Part shown: positions 1 to 11,800 of the stretch, in pieces | Layout: each line of letters opens with the position of its first letter | How positions within the stretch are numbered: the stretch's first letter is position 1 | NCBI GenBank assembly: GCA_037178855.1 | Contig: JASJZC010000002.1 | Coordinates: 3,906,001 to 3,970,000, forward strand | DNA from: Oscheius sp. JU75 | Lineage: Eukaryota; Nematoda; Chromadorea; Rhabditida; Rhabditidae | Length of the DNA stretch: 64,000 nucleotides | Direction of reading: 5' to 3' | Translations under genes and position numbers: made by a program | Notes under the pieces: model-generated | Told to the model about the DNA's origin: nothing | What the model saw: only the letters and a program-made list of their open reading frames with translations | Databases searched by the model: none

Positions 1-2661
1 CGTCTCTCTACGATCAGAAATGCAGACAAAATTATTGCTATGAAGGACGGAGAGATCATCGAGGAAGGAACTCACAGTGATCTGCTCTCGAAGAAGGGAC
101 TTTACTACGATCTGGTCAACAACCAGGTCTTCACAGATACTCTGGATGGTGAGCGTTTTTATCTCATCTCAAAAATCTGTGCGTTCCGAAGCCCTTATTG
201 CGGATTCATGTATTAGTTTGTGACAGTAGGTGTTAGAGTTAACAGGCCAAGTCAGTTTGGGAGACAGTCTCTTTGGAGAAAGTTGCTTCTGCTGTGGTAG
301 TGCGACTGGAGACATGCGACAGGTAAAACTTAGAGGGAAGGCCAAGCACAGGCTGACCGAAAATAGTAAAGCAAGTCCAACATTTGCTATCGTAATTTGA
401 ACCATAAGGGGCGATAGCCATTCTTGTCCTCTCAACAGTGGAACTTCAGAAAAGCCAGAGTACAAGTGGTCCCGCTCAGTCAGCTCCGAGAGAACAGCTC
501 CCGAATACCGTCGTACGCATTCCGTCGAACTCGAGCCCGTTCAAGAGGAAGGTGTTTTGGAAGACGAGACAATGCTGAGACTGAAGAAAGAACTGGCCGA
601 AGAGAATGCCGAAAAAGTCTCGCTTTGGAGAATAGTGAAAGAGGCCAGACCTGAATGGAAACTGTTAGTTATCTGTTTCATTGCGACTACCATGGAAGGA
701 ATAGTTTACCCATTGCTGGCTTTCGGATTCACGGAACTCATCAAGGTTTGTTTCCCTCCTGACTGAAAAAATTGCTCTTTCAGATCTTCTCCGGTCCCAA
801 GGAAGAAATGCTCAAAGAAGGAAGGCTTCTCTTTTTCGTATTCGTCGCAATGGGTGTCTACTATGCAGCGACACAGCTGACTCATGTAAGAGTACCGTTT
901 TCTAAAAGAGTTAGCATTTAGACCACCCTGTTCGGAGTGATCAGTGAGCGTCTTTCGAGCAGATTGAGAGTGAGAGTCTACAAGAACCTGATGCGACAGG
1001 ACGGGACGTATTTTGACAAGCCGAACCATGCTCCTGGAAAGCTGATGACCAGACTCGGCTCGGATGGAAACAACATGAAGCCGGCTATCAACAGTCGACT
1101 GGGAATTATTTTCGCGGAGATCGTCACAGATCTTATTGGAAATGGTCTCTCCCTCTACTTCTGCTGGCAGATGGCTGTTGTTGTAGGTCATAGTATAAAA
1201 ACAGAATCTTCATTGTTAAAGGCAATGCCAATCTTTCCCATTTGCTTCTTCCTCGCCACTGTGACAGAAAAAATTATAACGAAGAAGCTCTTGAAGGACG
1301 AGAAGGAGATGGAAAACTGTGGAAAGGTAGATAGAGGGAGAGGTAGCCTCTATAACCCTTACAGATTGCCATGGAAGCGATGACCAATATCCGAACGGTC
1401 CAGGCTTTGAACCTCCAGAACAAAATCTACGACAACTTCTGCTCCCATTTGGCCGAAATAACCAGAAGCAATCTGAAGAAAAATCTCATGCAGGTTGGGT
1501 AAATTCAAAACAAAAAACTCTCCTTCTAGAGTGCCTGTTACGGTATAAACCAGTCACTATACTTCTTCGTCTTTGTTCTCTGCTACAGAGTTGCCCTTTA
1601 TTACGTGGCCCACGACATTTCTGACGTCCAATCGGTGATTCGAGCCATCTACATGACTGGCTGGGCTTCCTGTAGTCTCGGCTCAATTGCTCAATACCTT
1701 CCGGACTACACAAAGGCGAGAATGGCAGCCGGTCTCCTGTTCAAAATGATCGATCTGAAGCCGGAGATAGACACGATGAGTACAAACGGAAGTAGACCGG
1801 AGATTGACGGAAACATTCTGGTGAGTTGGAGGTAACAATAGTTCAAAGATTTACAGATAAACAATGTTCACTTCCGATACCCACAGCGAGAAGATGTCGA
1901 GGTGCTGAAGGGAGTCGACTTGGCTTTGAAACAGGGACAGACTGTTGCCCTTGTTGGTGCAAGTGGATGTGGAAAGTCGACCGTCGTCTCCCTTTTAGAG
2001 AGACTCTACGATCCGAATGACGGACAGATTGTAAGAAGTGTTCTTTGTAGAGACAAAAATTTTAGGAGATTGACGAAAACAGTCTACCCTCCATGAATAC
2101 TAGATACTTGAGGTCGAATATCTCAATTGTCTCGCAGGAGCCGGTCATTTTTGACATGTCAATTAAGTGAGACTACTTTTACCAGAAGATATTTAGTAAT
2201 TAAGAGACAATATTCTCTATGGGCTGCCCAAAGGCTCTGTCAGTCACATGGCCATGACTGAAGCAGCTAGGAAGGCCAACATCCACGACTTTGTTAGCTG
2301 TCTTCCCGAAGGCTACAATACTAGCGTTGGAGACAAGGGAGTTCAGCTATCAGGAGGTCAAAAGCAGAGGATAGCCATAGCCCGAGCTCTGGTGAGAGAA
2401 CCGAAGATTCTTATCCTGGACGAGGCTACTTCTGCACTAGACACCCAATCGGAAAAACATGTCCAATTGGCACTGGACCAGGCAAAGACAGGCCGGTCTT
2501 GTCTTGTTATCGCCCACAGGCTTTCCACCATAGTCAACTCTGACCTCATCGTTGTTTTCAAAGAAGGAAAAGTGACGGAACAAGGGACTCACGAAGAGCT
2601 GCTGCAACACAAAGATGTCTACTTCTCGTTGGTTCAGAAACAAGGGTCCTCGTACACATGA
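1..2661 (+). CDS. pgp: P-glycoprotein (ABCB-type efflux transporter), gene 1, 5'-truncated by window edge
   Basis: Only the second half of a full-length ABCB transporter is in the window. Bases 1-147 encode the end of NBD1 (H-loop [11 protein letters not shown], then [13 protein letters not shown]). A charged linker follows, then TMD2 (about 557-1820, with the ABCB motif [19 protein letters not shown]), then NBD2 (about 1858-2661). NBD2 has Walker [11 protein letters not shown]-loop SQEP, signature LSGGQ, Walker [13 protein letters not shown] and H-loop IAHRLSTI. The frame stays open across many 35-45 bp introns and ends at TGA 2659-2661. ABCB proteins use ATP to export hydrophobic compounds or lipids across the plasma membrane. 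It is the first of three tandem same-strand copies. Exon edges are approximate and the 5' half is unseen. Confidence 0.93.
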
Positions 2662-3116
2662 CATAAAGTTTTTACTCATACTCTGTGATCTCACCTAGTG
2701 AACCCTTGTTCTTTAGCCGTCTCTATTTGCCCAGTTTCGTAACTACCGGACACTCGACCAGTTTGTCTAGGCAACCGAGTTCGCTCTCATTAACCTTCAA
2801 AAATCACATGAATCACCGCCGCTCAATTGTGAAACCGCGTCCTGAGAAACAGTTTCACAACCACAGCCAGAGGTCAATTGGGGTATTTAAGCTGTTAGTT
2901 TTGAACATCCGTGCTCTCGTGTTCTCATAGGAACTGTGTTGAAATGCCGCATTTTTGTCGGGCAGAAAAGACAAAGATCGCCTCTTTCGAAAGGTGTACC
3001 CCAAACTTGGGTAGCTGAACAAAGCTCCCGCTCCCAGTCCCATTTTCGAAATACTTGTTCTTCATTCATTTCTCTGACCTACTCTTTTTTCTGTGTACTC
3101 TTCATTTTTCGGTACA
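2662..3116. other. Intergenic spacer between P-glycoprotein genes 1 and 2
   Basis: About 455 bp with no convincing coding exon. It should hold the 3' UTR of gene 1 and the promoter or 5' UTR of gene 2. The short open frames here show no family motif and no codon continuity. A pyrimidine-rich run lies just upstream of the gene 2 start. Confidence 0.5.
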
Positions 3117-6100
3117 ATGCCTTCGGAAGATCGGCAGAATCTTCTCCCGTCGGAGACCAAAAAACCAACTGAAGTCTCCTTCTTGCAACTGGTAAATCAT
3201 AGAAAAGAATTCGGAAATATATTCTAGTTCCGTTTCACTTCGACATGTGACAAGCTTCTTCTGATCATTGGAAGTGTTGTAGCAGTGTTTGCTGGACTGG
3301 CCCAGCCCTTGTTGGCCTTCTTTCTGGTTTGTAGTTTTTAGTTCGAAGGTAGTGGTTTCTAGGGAAAGATCTCTCAATCCTTTATCAGTCTGGCGAGCGA
3401 GGTAGCTCCTCTGAACGACACTGGTAGCCACTCCTATTGAGACAACCTAATATTGGTTTAGATCCCCGGAGAGAAGTGGTTTTTGCCAAGTTTCATGAAG
3501 AAGTTGCTTTCTACTGCCTGCTTTATGTTGTATTGGGAGTTCTATCCTTTCTCGTCGGATCTCTACAGGTCTGTCTTGCTCAACATCCAAGCAGAGACTC
3601 TCCAGACTTGGTCCTTTTCTGTAGTCGGTGAAAACATGACCCATCGTCTCCGCTGTCTCTTCTTCCGAGCCATCATGAGGCAAGAGGTGGCATGGTTCGA
3701 TAACCAGAAGGCTGGAACGTTGAGCTCTCAACTCTTTGCGTAGGTTCGAAACATAACTGGGTACTTCTGTCCTAGAAACATTGACCAATTCAAAACCGGC
3801 AGCAGCGAGCATATTGGACTGATGTTTCGTACATTTTCTATGTACATTGGAGGATTTCTGATATGTCTCTACTTTGACTGGAGACTGACACTAATCGGGA
3901 CCTCGATGTCACCAATTATTGGCCTACTGGGCTATCCTGTTAGCAAAGTATGTCCTTCCTCAACATGACTTAAGTCTTCCCAGAAATCGGTTGCATTAGC
4001 CAAGGAAAAACAAGAAAAGGGGTCTGAAGCCGGAGCACTAGCTGAACAGTCCTTGTCTTCGATGAAAACTGTCATGTACTTCAATGGACAGGAATACGAA
4101 TGTTCGAAGTGAGAGCAATCTATTTCTCAAACCCCTCTTAGGTACCTAAAGTGTCTGGACGTGATCAAGAAAGTCGCCATTCGAAAAGCTCTCCACGAGG
4201 GACTGTGTCTGGGTCTGTTCATGTTTCTCCTCTACTTTGCCTTCTTCCTGACAGTCTGGAAAGGAACTGACTACGTATTTGAGAGAAAACTAGAGGGTGG
4301 TTTTGTCATTTCGGTGAGCCTGTTGAGGGAGTATTAAACAAAAAGTTCAGCTCTTCATGATAATAACCAACTGCACTGGTCGCCTGGATAGAATCCCTTA
4401 CATTCTGTCCGGTGTCTTTGCTGCGAGAGGTGCCGCAGCCAAGATCTATGAGATCATCGATAGGGTAAGTGTTCCTTAATGGTCCTTGAAAAATATATAT
4501 GCAGGAGCCTGAAATTGACAGCCATTCTGACGCAGGGGAACGACCTCCTGTTGAGGGAAAGATAGCGGTCAAAAACATCGGATTTTCATATCCAGCCAGA
4601 CCTGATCATCTTGTTTTGAAGGTAACTTTTATGAAAAATTAAGTTACAAACTTAAGGATGTGTCCTTCACAGTCGAGGCTGGTCAGACAGTTGCTATTGT
4701 AGGAGCGAGTGGAAGTGGAAAGAGTACAATTGTACAACTTCTGTTGAGATTCTACGACCCTGTCAACGGATCTGTAAGTCTTTCTTGATGGTAATACGCC
4801 TCTTATTTGATAAGGGGTGTATAGTCCTATCTCCTGCTATAAATGGACGCTGTCATTATGGGTGGATGGCTGGACGGTCAAACGCGTTTTTGAATCGGGT
4901 CCCACGACGAACTTCACTGAAGTCGTATTTTTTGCATTTTTTCGATAATTTACACACATTTCCATGGCTTATAAGTGTGTTTAATCAACTCAGCGTCGAA
5001 AACTGCCCTAGAAACGTCTACTTTGACGTCAAAAAAAACCAGAAAAATGTTGAAAATGAGAATAAGGGGAGAAGAACAGCGTTTAGTTAGTTTTCTTCAT
5101 TATTCTTGCCAATTTGGACATCCAGATTTGAATAATGCTTATCTCAGCAATTCAATATGGGCATCATTATAGTATGATTTCTAGACAAGAATATTGGCAC
5201 AGTCAGGTTGTCGATGTCGTGGGTCTCTAGCGAACAGAACATCTTTTCAAGGGGATAAGGGACAACCTACCGGAACTCAACAAAACTAGCATAAGCGAAC
5301 TGTCAAAACAGAAGACACGACAGCATCAGGGCTTTTACGCCTGCAACCATTAAAAATCGCAACAAAGAAAGGAGATACTGAAACTGCTTTCCCGCCCTAG
5401 AATCTTCTGACAGCCTCACAAACCTCACTTCTTTTCAAGCCCTGTGTGCTGCCGTCTCTTTTATTTTTATAGTTCTAGCCCATGCATGCTAGTTTTGTTG
5501 AGTACCCTGTTTGCATTCCGCTAGGCTGTCCCTTGTCCCTGCGAAAAGTAAAAGTAACGTTCTGTTTGCTGCAAACCCACGACTTCGGCAACCTAAATGT
5601 ACCACTACAAAAGTATACTAATGCCCATATGAAATTTGTGAGATAAGTCTTCAAAGCGGGAGAGTACTTGAGAGATTTTTAACCCTTCTTGATTCTTAGT
5701 TCAATTTTCAATCAGATTGTCATTGATGGAAGAAAATGCGAAGACTACAACTTGAGATATCTGAGAGAATCTATCGCCTGTCTTCCAAGAGCCGGCTCTG
5801 TTCGACACGACCATCGCTGAGAACATCAGATATGGAAGAGAGAACATTTCCGAAGAACAAATCTGGCAAGTGCTGAAGCCTGCCAATGCTTACAACTTTG
5901 TCAACTCTTTCCCGAAGGTACAACTTCTGAAAACTAAAACAGTTTGCACTAGGGTCTAAAAACTCTTGTCGGAGATCGAGGAGCTCAACTTTCCGGTGGT
6001 CAGAAACAGAGGATAGCCATAGCAAGAGCCCTAGTCCGTGACCCGAAAATCCTTCTCCTTGATGAAGCTACTTCTGCTCTTGATGCTGAAAGTGAGAGAG

Positions 6101-8703
6101 TTGTTCAACAGGCGCTGGAAAATGTAAGATTTCTCCCACTTCTAATACAGTAAATCAAAGGCCTCCAAAGAGAGAACCACTATCATAGTTGCTCATAGAC
6201 TGTCAACTATCAAGAACGCTGATAAGATTATTGTTATGGAACATGGAAAAGTAAGCTTGAGAGGAGTGTATCTAATGAAAATTCAGATTGTGGAATGTGG
6301 AACTCACTCGAAGTTGATGAGTCTTGCCGGAACTTACAACAATCTCGTGACAAACCAAGTTTTCGAGGAAAAGGAACAAGAAATAGAATCTTTGCTCGAA
6401 GAAGTGACCACAGAAAGAATAACGACACGGGCAGTAAGTTGATTCCAAACTTTGAAGGGTCAGTTCACAGGACAACGAACAAGCGGGAAATGACCATCAG
6501 GAGACTGGTGTCCTGGAAGATCCAACGAAGAAGCGTCTGCTGAAAGAGATGGAGGAAGAAGGCGTTACTCAGGCATCTTTTTGGAGGATTCTAAGAGAAG
6601 CTCGCTCGGAATGGAAGACCTTATTGGTAGCGATGGCCGTAGTTCTTGCCGGAGGTTTTGTACAACCTGGATACGCTTTCATCTTCACCGAAGTTATCAG
6701 GGTGAGCTTGCTGAGATTGTCAGTGTTGCTCCCGTACTGTCTCAAAGGCAAAGTTACACATGTACGATCTCGCGAGATTACATCGCTCAGCAACTTTTGA
6801 ACTTGAATGGAGACTAACAGCTTCCAGGCATTTTCCGGCCCAAAAGAGGAGATCCTCGAACATGGACACTTCCTCTCGTTCTGCTATCTGTTCCTTGGAG
6901 CTTTCTATGCCGTCATCTTGGCCGCTGAGGTAAGTAACATGTGTCATTCTGAACATACTCTTTACAGTACTATATCCTTGGACGAGTCTCCGAGAGTTTC
7001 GGTCACACTCTTCGAATGAAGACCTACCGTAACATTATGAGACAGGACGCCGCCTTCTTCGACAAACCCAGCCATGCTCCTGGCCGATTACTGACTCGTC
7101 TGGCAACTGACACCGAAAACATCAAACCAGTAAGATCTTTTTTCTCATCCTTGAATCGTAATCAAGGCTCTCAATCTTCGTTTTGGAACTGTCCTCAGTT
7201 TCTGTGCTTCCAACCTGATTGCCACCTCCATAGGATTATATATTGGATGGCAAATGACTCTTTTGGCTCTACCTCTCTTCTCCCTCGGCTACTGCGGCAT
7301 GTTCGCCCGGTTCCGATATCAAATGAGACGGAATATGCAGGATCAGAAGGACATGGAGGCCAGTGGAAAGGCATACTTTGTTTTTCTTTGCTATGTCAAG
7401 AAGCCAGTTCAGATAGCCACGGAGGCTATTCAAAATTTCAAAACGGTCCAGTCTCTCAACTTCCAAGACGCAGCTTATGAAAAGTTCTGCATAAAATTGG
7501 AACGATCACTCCTGAAGTCAAGGATCAAGTGTGTAGTCCAGGTTGGTATAATATCGTCCTACGCAACTGACTTCGTAGGGAGTGTCTGATGGAGCCATCC
7601 TTGCAATTGACTACTTCGTCTACGCGTTCTGTTTCCGCTGGGGACTCTACCTCATCTACCACAAGTACATGGACGCTCATTCCATGCTACAGGCTCTGAT
7701 TCTTACTGGATGGTGTTCTCTTACTCTTGGAGCCTTGGTCAGCTACCTTCCAGACTTCGCCAAAGCAAAAATGGCCGCTGCCCTGATGTTCAAGTTGATG
7801 GACGAGGTACCAAGTGTTGATGGAATGAGTGAGAGCGGATCGAGACCAGAGATTGAAGGGAACATCAAGGTACGAACTGAGTGAGAGAGCAGAAGTTCGT
7901 TCAGATTCACGACATTCACTTCCGATACCCAGAAAGAAGAGACGCCGAGGTTTTGAAAGGCGTATCGCTGGAGTTGAAAAAGGGTGAAACCGTCGCTTTG
8001 GTCGGAGCCAGCGGATGTGGGAAGAGTACGGTGGTCTCATTGTTAGAAAGACTCTACAATCTTGATCAGGGAAAGATTGTAGGTTGTACGTAATTACAAA
8101 AAACCCAAAGTTTAGACCTTCGATGAAAATGTTCTGTCATCGATGAATCCAAAATATGTGAGAGAACACCTCTCGATTGTATCCCAAGAACCGGTTCTAT
8201 TCGATCTAAGTGTCAAGTAAGATTTTTCCAAAGGGGTTGATACAACCTCATTCAGGGAGAACATTCTGTACGGCTTACCCGAAGGATCTGTCAATCACAT
8301 GGCCATGATTGAGGCAGCTAAGATGGCAAACATCCACGACTTTGTCAGCTGTCTTCCGGAAGGATACAGTACCAGAGTCACCGGAAGTAAACTATCGGGA
8401 GGTCAGAAGCAGAGGATAGCCATAGCCCGAGCTCTGATCAGAGAACCGAAGATTCTCATCCTGGACGAGGCTACTTCTGCACTAGACACGGAGTCGGAAA
8501 AACATGTCCAATTGGCCTTGGATCAGGCAAAGACAGGCCGGTCTTGTCTGGTTATTGCCCATCGACTCTCGACTATTCGGAACGCCCATCAGATTGTTGT
8601 AATGGCAGCGGGAACCATCTTAGAGAAGGGTACACACGAAGAGCTTCTTCAGAAGAAGGGAGTCTACTACAATCTCGTCCAGAAGCAAACCCAATCCTCA
8701 TGA
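3117..8703 (+). CDS. pgp: P-glycoprotein (ABCB-type efflux transporter), gene 2, with a one-base frameshift in NBD1
   Basis: This is a full TMD1-NBD1-TMD2-NBD2 gene. It starts at ATG 3117 ([13 protein letters not shown]) and ends at TGA 8701-8703. TMD1 is about 3220-4470. NBD1 Walker [10 protein letters not shown] is near 4702 and its signature LSGGQ is near 5994. TMD2 is about 6549-7870 (motif [19 protein letters not shown]). NBD2 has GASGCGKST near 8008 and LSGGQ near 8395. A 941-bp intron (about 4774-5714) splits NBD1 after Walker A; most others are under 50 bp. In the exon after it, the frame reads RYLRESIA and then shifts by +1 near 5776-5779. The expected [11 protein letters not shown] continues in another frame, and the original frame meets TGA at 5818-5820. 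The gene is therefore a new pseudogene or contains a sequence error. All other motifs are intact. Confidence 0.9.
5138..5647. mobile_element. Candidate MITE-like inverted-repeat element in the P-glycoprotein gene 2 intron
   Basis: Bases 5138-5174 begin CTTATCTCAGCAATT and include ATATGGGCAT. Bases 5612-5647, read on the minus strand, begin CTTATCTCACAAATT and include the same ATATGGGCAT. The two arms match in most of about 36 positions and point outward, enclosing about 440 bp with no transposase-like reading frame. This fits a short non-autonomous DNA element and would explain why this intron is about 20 times longer than its neighbours. I could not define a target-site duplication, so the exact ends are uncertain. 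Confidence 0.55.
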
Positions 8704-8811
8704 AATGCTACCCTATCGTTGTTTGCATATGCTCTTTTCGACCCTTATCGATCCTACCTGTTCTCTGTTCTTTTGTTTGGCCAACCTTCGAAACAAACTC
8801 CCCTTTCGAAT
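8704..8811 (+). promoter_or_regulatory. Short intercistronic spacer between P-glycoprotein genes 2 and 3 (possible operon)
   Basis: Only 108 bp separate the stop of gene 2 (8701-8703) from the proposed ATG of gene 3 (8812). That is in the size range of nematode operon junctions, where polyadenylation of the upstream gene is coupled to trans-splicing of the downstream one. I see T-rich stretches but no clear AATAAA or acceptor right at the ATG, so operon status is inferred from spacing. Confidence 0.4.
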
Positions 8812-11800
8812 GGCTTCGTCGAGTCAAAGGTGGTTTCCAATGTTCCAAATTGTACGATTTCTCAGTAATAAAAGTCTTCGACTGCTCCAATTCACATCAA
8901 AATCTGATAAACTACTGATATTTTTTGGCTGCTTGGCCGCAGTCATTTCCGGCTTGAGCAAGCCTCTGCAGGGCCTCGTAACGGTTCATTATTTTTGTTC
9001 TGTGGAGGCTTATTGTTTCAGACGAACATTTCCAATGCTTTTATTCACTACACACAGTCGAGTATAGCTTGCAATCAGACGCTTGGTTACGATCAGCTGT
9101 ATGCTGAAGTCACGTATCATTGTTTCCTGTGGTTTCTGTTGGCAACTGGGACTTTTGCAGCCTGTTTTCTACAGGTAAACAGAACCAGTCGGTTTCAAAA
9201 AAGACTTCTTCAGACCTATCTGCTCCAGCTAGCCGGTGAAAACCTCTCGAATCGTCTTCAGAAAGCCTACTTGAAGTCACTGCTCAATCAGGATGTCTCT
9301 TGGTTCGATTGTCAGAAGACTGGCAGCTTGATCACTGAAATGATTAGGTGTCTTTTCACTCTTTGGTAGTCTCAGAAAAGTGTTAAGGAATCTGGACCGT
9401 GTAAAAGAAGGAACAGGTCCCCACATTGGACACACTATTCACAATTTCGTCCAGTTGGCTGGCAGCTTTTTCGTCTGTATGTTTTTTGACTGGAGACTCG
9501 GACAGATAGCCACTTGCTTGATACCGCTGATAACAATCTACGCTAAGATTCAGCAGGAATTGAGTGGATTCACTTGATGAAGAGATGACAGAATTCAGAG
9601 ACTAGCAGAATATGAGAGAGCCAGTCAACAGGCAAACCGAAAGGCAGGAGAAGTAGCTGAGCAGGCCTTGTCTGGAATTAGAACTGTCATGTACTTCAAT
9701 GGTCAAGAGCAGGAATGTCAGAGGTAATTTTTTTTTTGTCTAAAATCTGTCCTTAGGTACCAAAAACAACTGGACAAGAGATCCTCCTCAGGCATTCGAC
9801 TAGGTTTTCTGGAAGGATCCTTCTCCGCTTTCAACAACTTTTGTATTTTTACTTCGTGTGCTCTGACAGTTCTGTATGGAAGTTATTGTGTCTATGAGAG
9901 ACGAGTGGAGGGAGGAGTCATTGTCATGGTAGGAATTCTGTTTACAGAAATGTAACCTTTCGAGATCTTCCTCCAAATCAGGATCTCACTGGTTCAGATG
10001 AACAGACTCGTCCAGTTTACAGGGAAGTATACCAAAGCTCTCGTTGCTGCCGATTGGCTATTTACAATTATCGACAAGGTTTTCTTCTCTTTTCCAACTC
10101 TAGATTGTCTTTAGAAACCAGAAGTTGAGCTTCCTAGCGAGCACAGTCGATTTCCAAAGATTTCCGCGAGTATCGATGTCAAGAACGTTGACTTTTCATA
10201 TCCATCTCGTACTGATGTAACAGTGCTGCACGTGAGGTTCTCCTGGTTGGAACTTACTGAACAGTTTCAGAATTTCTCCTTGTCTGTGGAAGCAGGTCAA
10301 GTGGTAGCTATTGTTGGAGCTAGTGGCTCGGGGAAGAGTACTATAGTTCAACTATTAACAAAACTCTACGATGTAGAGATAGGAGAGGTTCGTTTGTCTT
10401 GTCACCTGACTTTTTACAAGTCTGATGCCTGCATTCCGACTATAGGCATTGCGGCCATCGTTTTTCAGGTATTGTTTGATAATGTTAACATCAAAGAGAT
10501 CGATCTTTACTATCTACGTCAGGAAATTGGAGTAGTATCTCAAGAGCCAATTCTCTTCAACACCACCATTGAAGAGAATATTCGCTTTGGAAACGAGAAA
10601 GTTACCGAGAAGCATATTTGGGAAGCACTGAAGGAAGTCAATGCCGAAGACTTTGTCAAAGAACTACCGCAGGTTCATCTTTTGGGAACAGCTTTAATCT
10701 GGTTCAGGGTCTAAAAACTCCGGTTGGAGATCGAGGATCACAGTTGTCCGGTGGTCAGAAACAAAGAATAGCCATTGCGAGAGTACTGGTCCGAAATCCA
10801 AAGATTTTTTTATTCGATGAAGCGACGTCCGCTTTGGACGTGGAGAGTGAAGGAATTGTTCAGGAGGCACTCAATAGAGTAGGCTTTTGAAAATCGCCAA
10901 TTCGAAATATTCCAGGCCTCCAAAGGTCGAACAACCGTGGTCGTCTCTCATCGTCTATCTACCGTTCGAAAGGCGGACAAGATTGTGGTTATGCAAAGAG
11001 GACAAGTAGGTATACTTTAGCCTTGTTCTGATACCGAAAACTAGATAGTCGAGACAGGAACTCATGAGACTCTCTTTCAAGCCAAGGGAGTGTACTTCAA
11101 CTTGGTCAGTTCTCAAATCCTGAAGGAGGAAGAAACTGTTGGAAGGCAAAGGGAAACACGTCTGACGAGTAAAGATGAAGAGATGAAACATGTCCCGGCC
11201 ATGAAAGAAGAGAGGAAAACAAACAAAGAGCCACTATTCTGGAGGCTGTTGCAAGAACTTGGTCCCGATAAGAAGCTTCTACTCATCTGTATTCTCATAT
11301 CAATGCTTCGAGGTGGCGCCCAGCCAGCCGGCTTTTACGTCTTCGGAGAGCTGACCAGTGTAAGAATATGGAAAATAATAAAATAGGAATAATTCAGATC
11401 TATTCTGGTCCCAAAGAAGAAATTCTGGACAAGGGAATCATGTTTGGGCTATTCTACTTGTGCTTGGCCTTTTTCCAAGCAACCGTCCAGTATCTTCAGC
11501 TAGGATACTTTACTGTGGTCGCCAACAGAGTTGCTAACCGTCTTCACTCTAAAACTTACCGTAATCTGATGAGACAAGACGGTACTTTCTATGATCGGGA
11601 AGCGAACTCTCCACAACGACTCTTGACTAGACTGGCAACGGATGTAGAGCGAATCCAGCCAGTCATCAATTCCAAAATAGGGAAGCTTTTTCAAGAGATT
11701 TGCACTGACCTTGTTGGGTATTCCATGGGAATCTATTACTGTTGGCAAATTGCCATCTTGGTAAGAAAGCGTACAGAAACTGGTTGTATTTTCAGTCGAT

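Noticed and set aside
5818-5820. In-frame TGA in P-glycoprotein gene 2 as a selenocysteine codon
   Set aside because: It follows a one-base shift, and the true frame resumes without a stop. ABC transporters are not known as selenoproteins.
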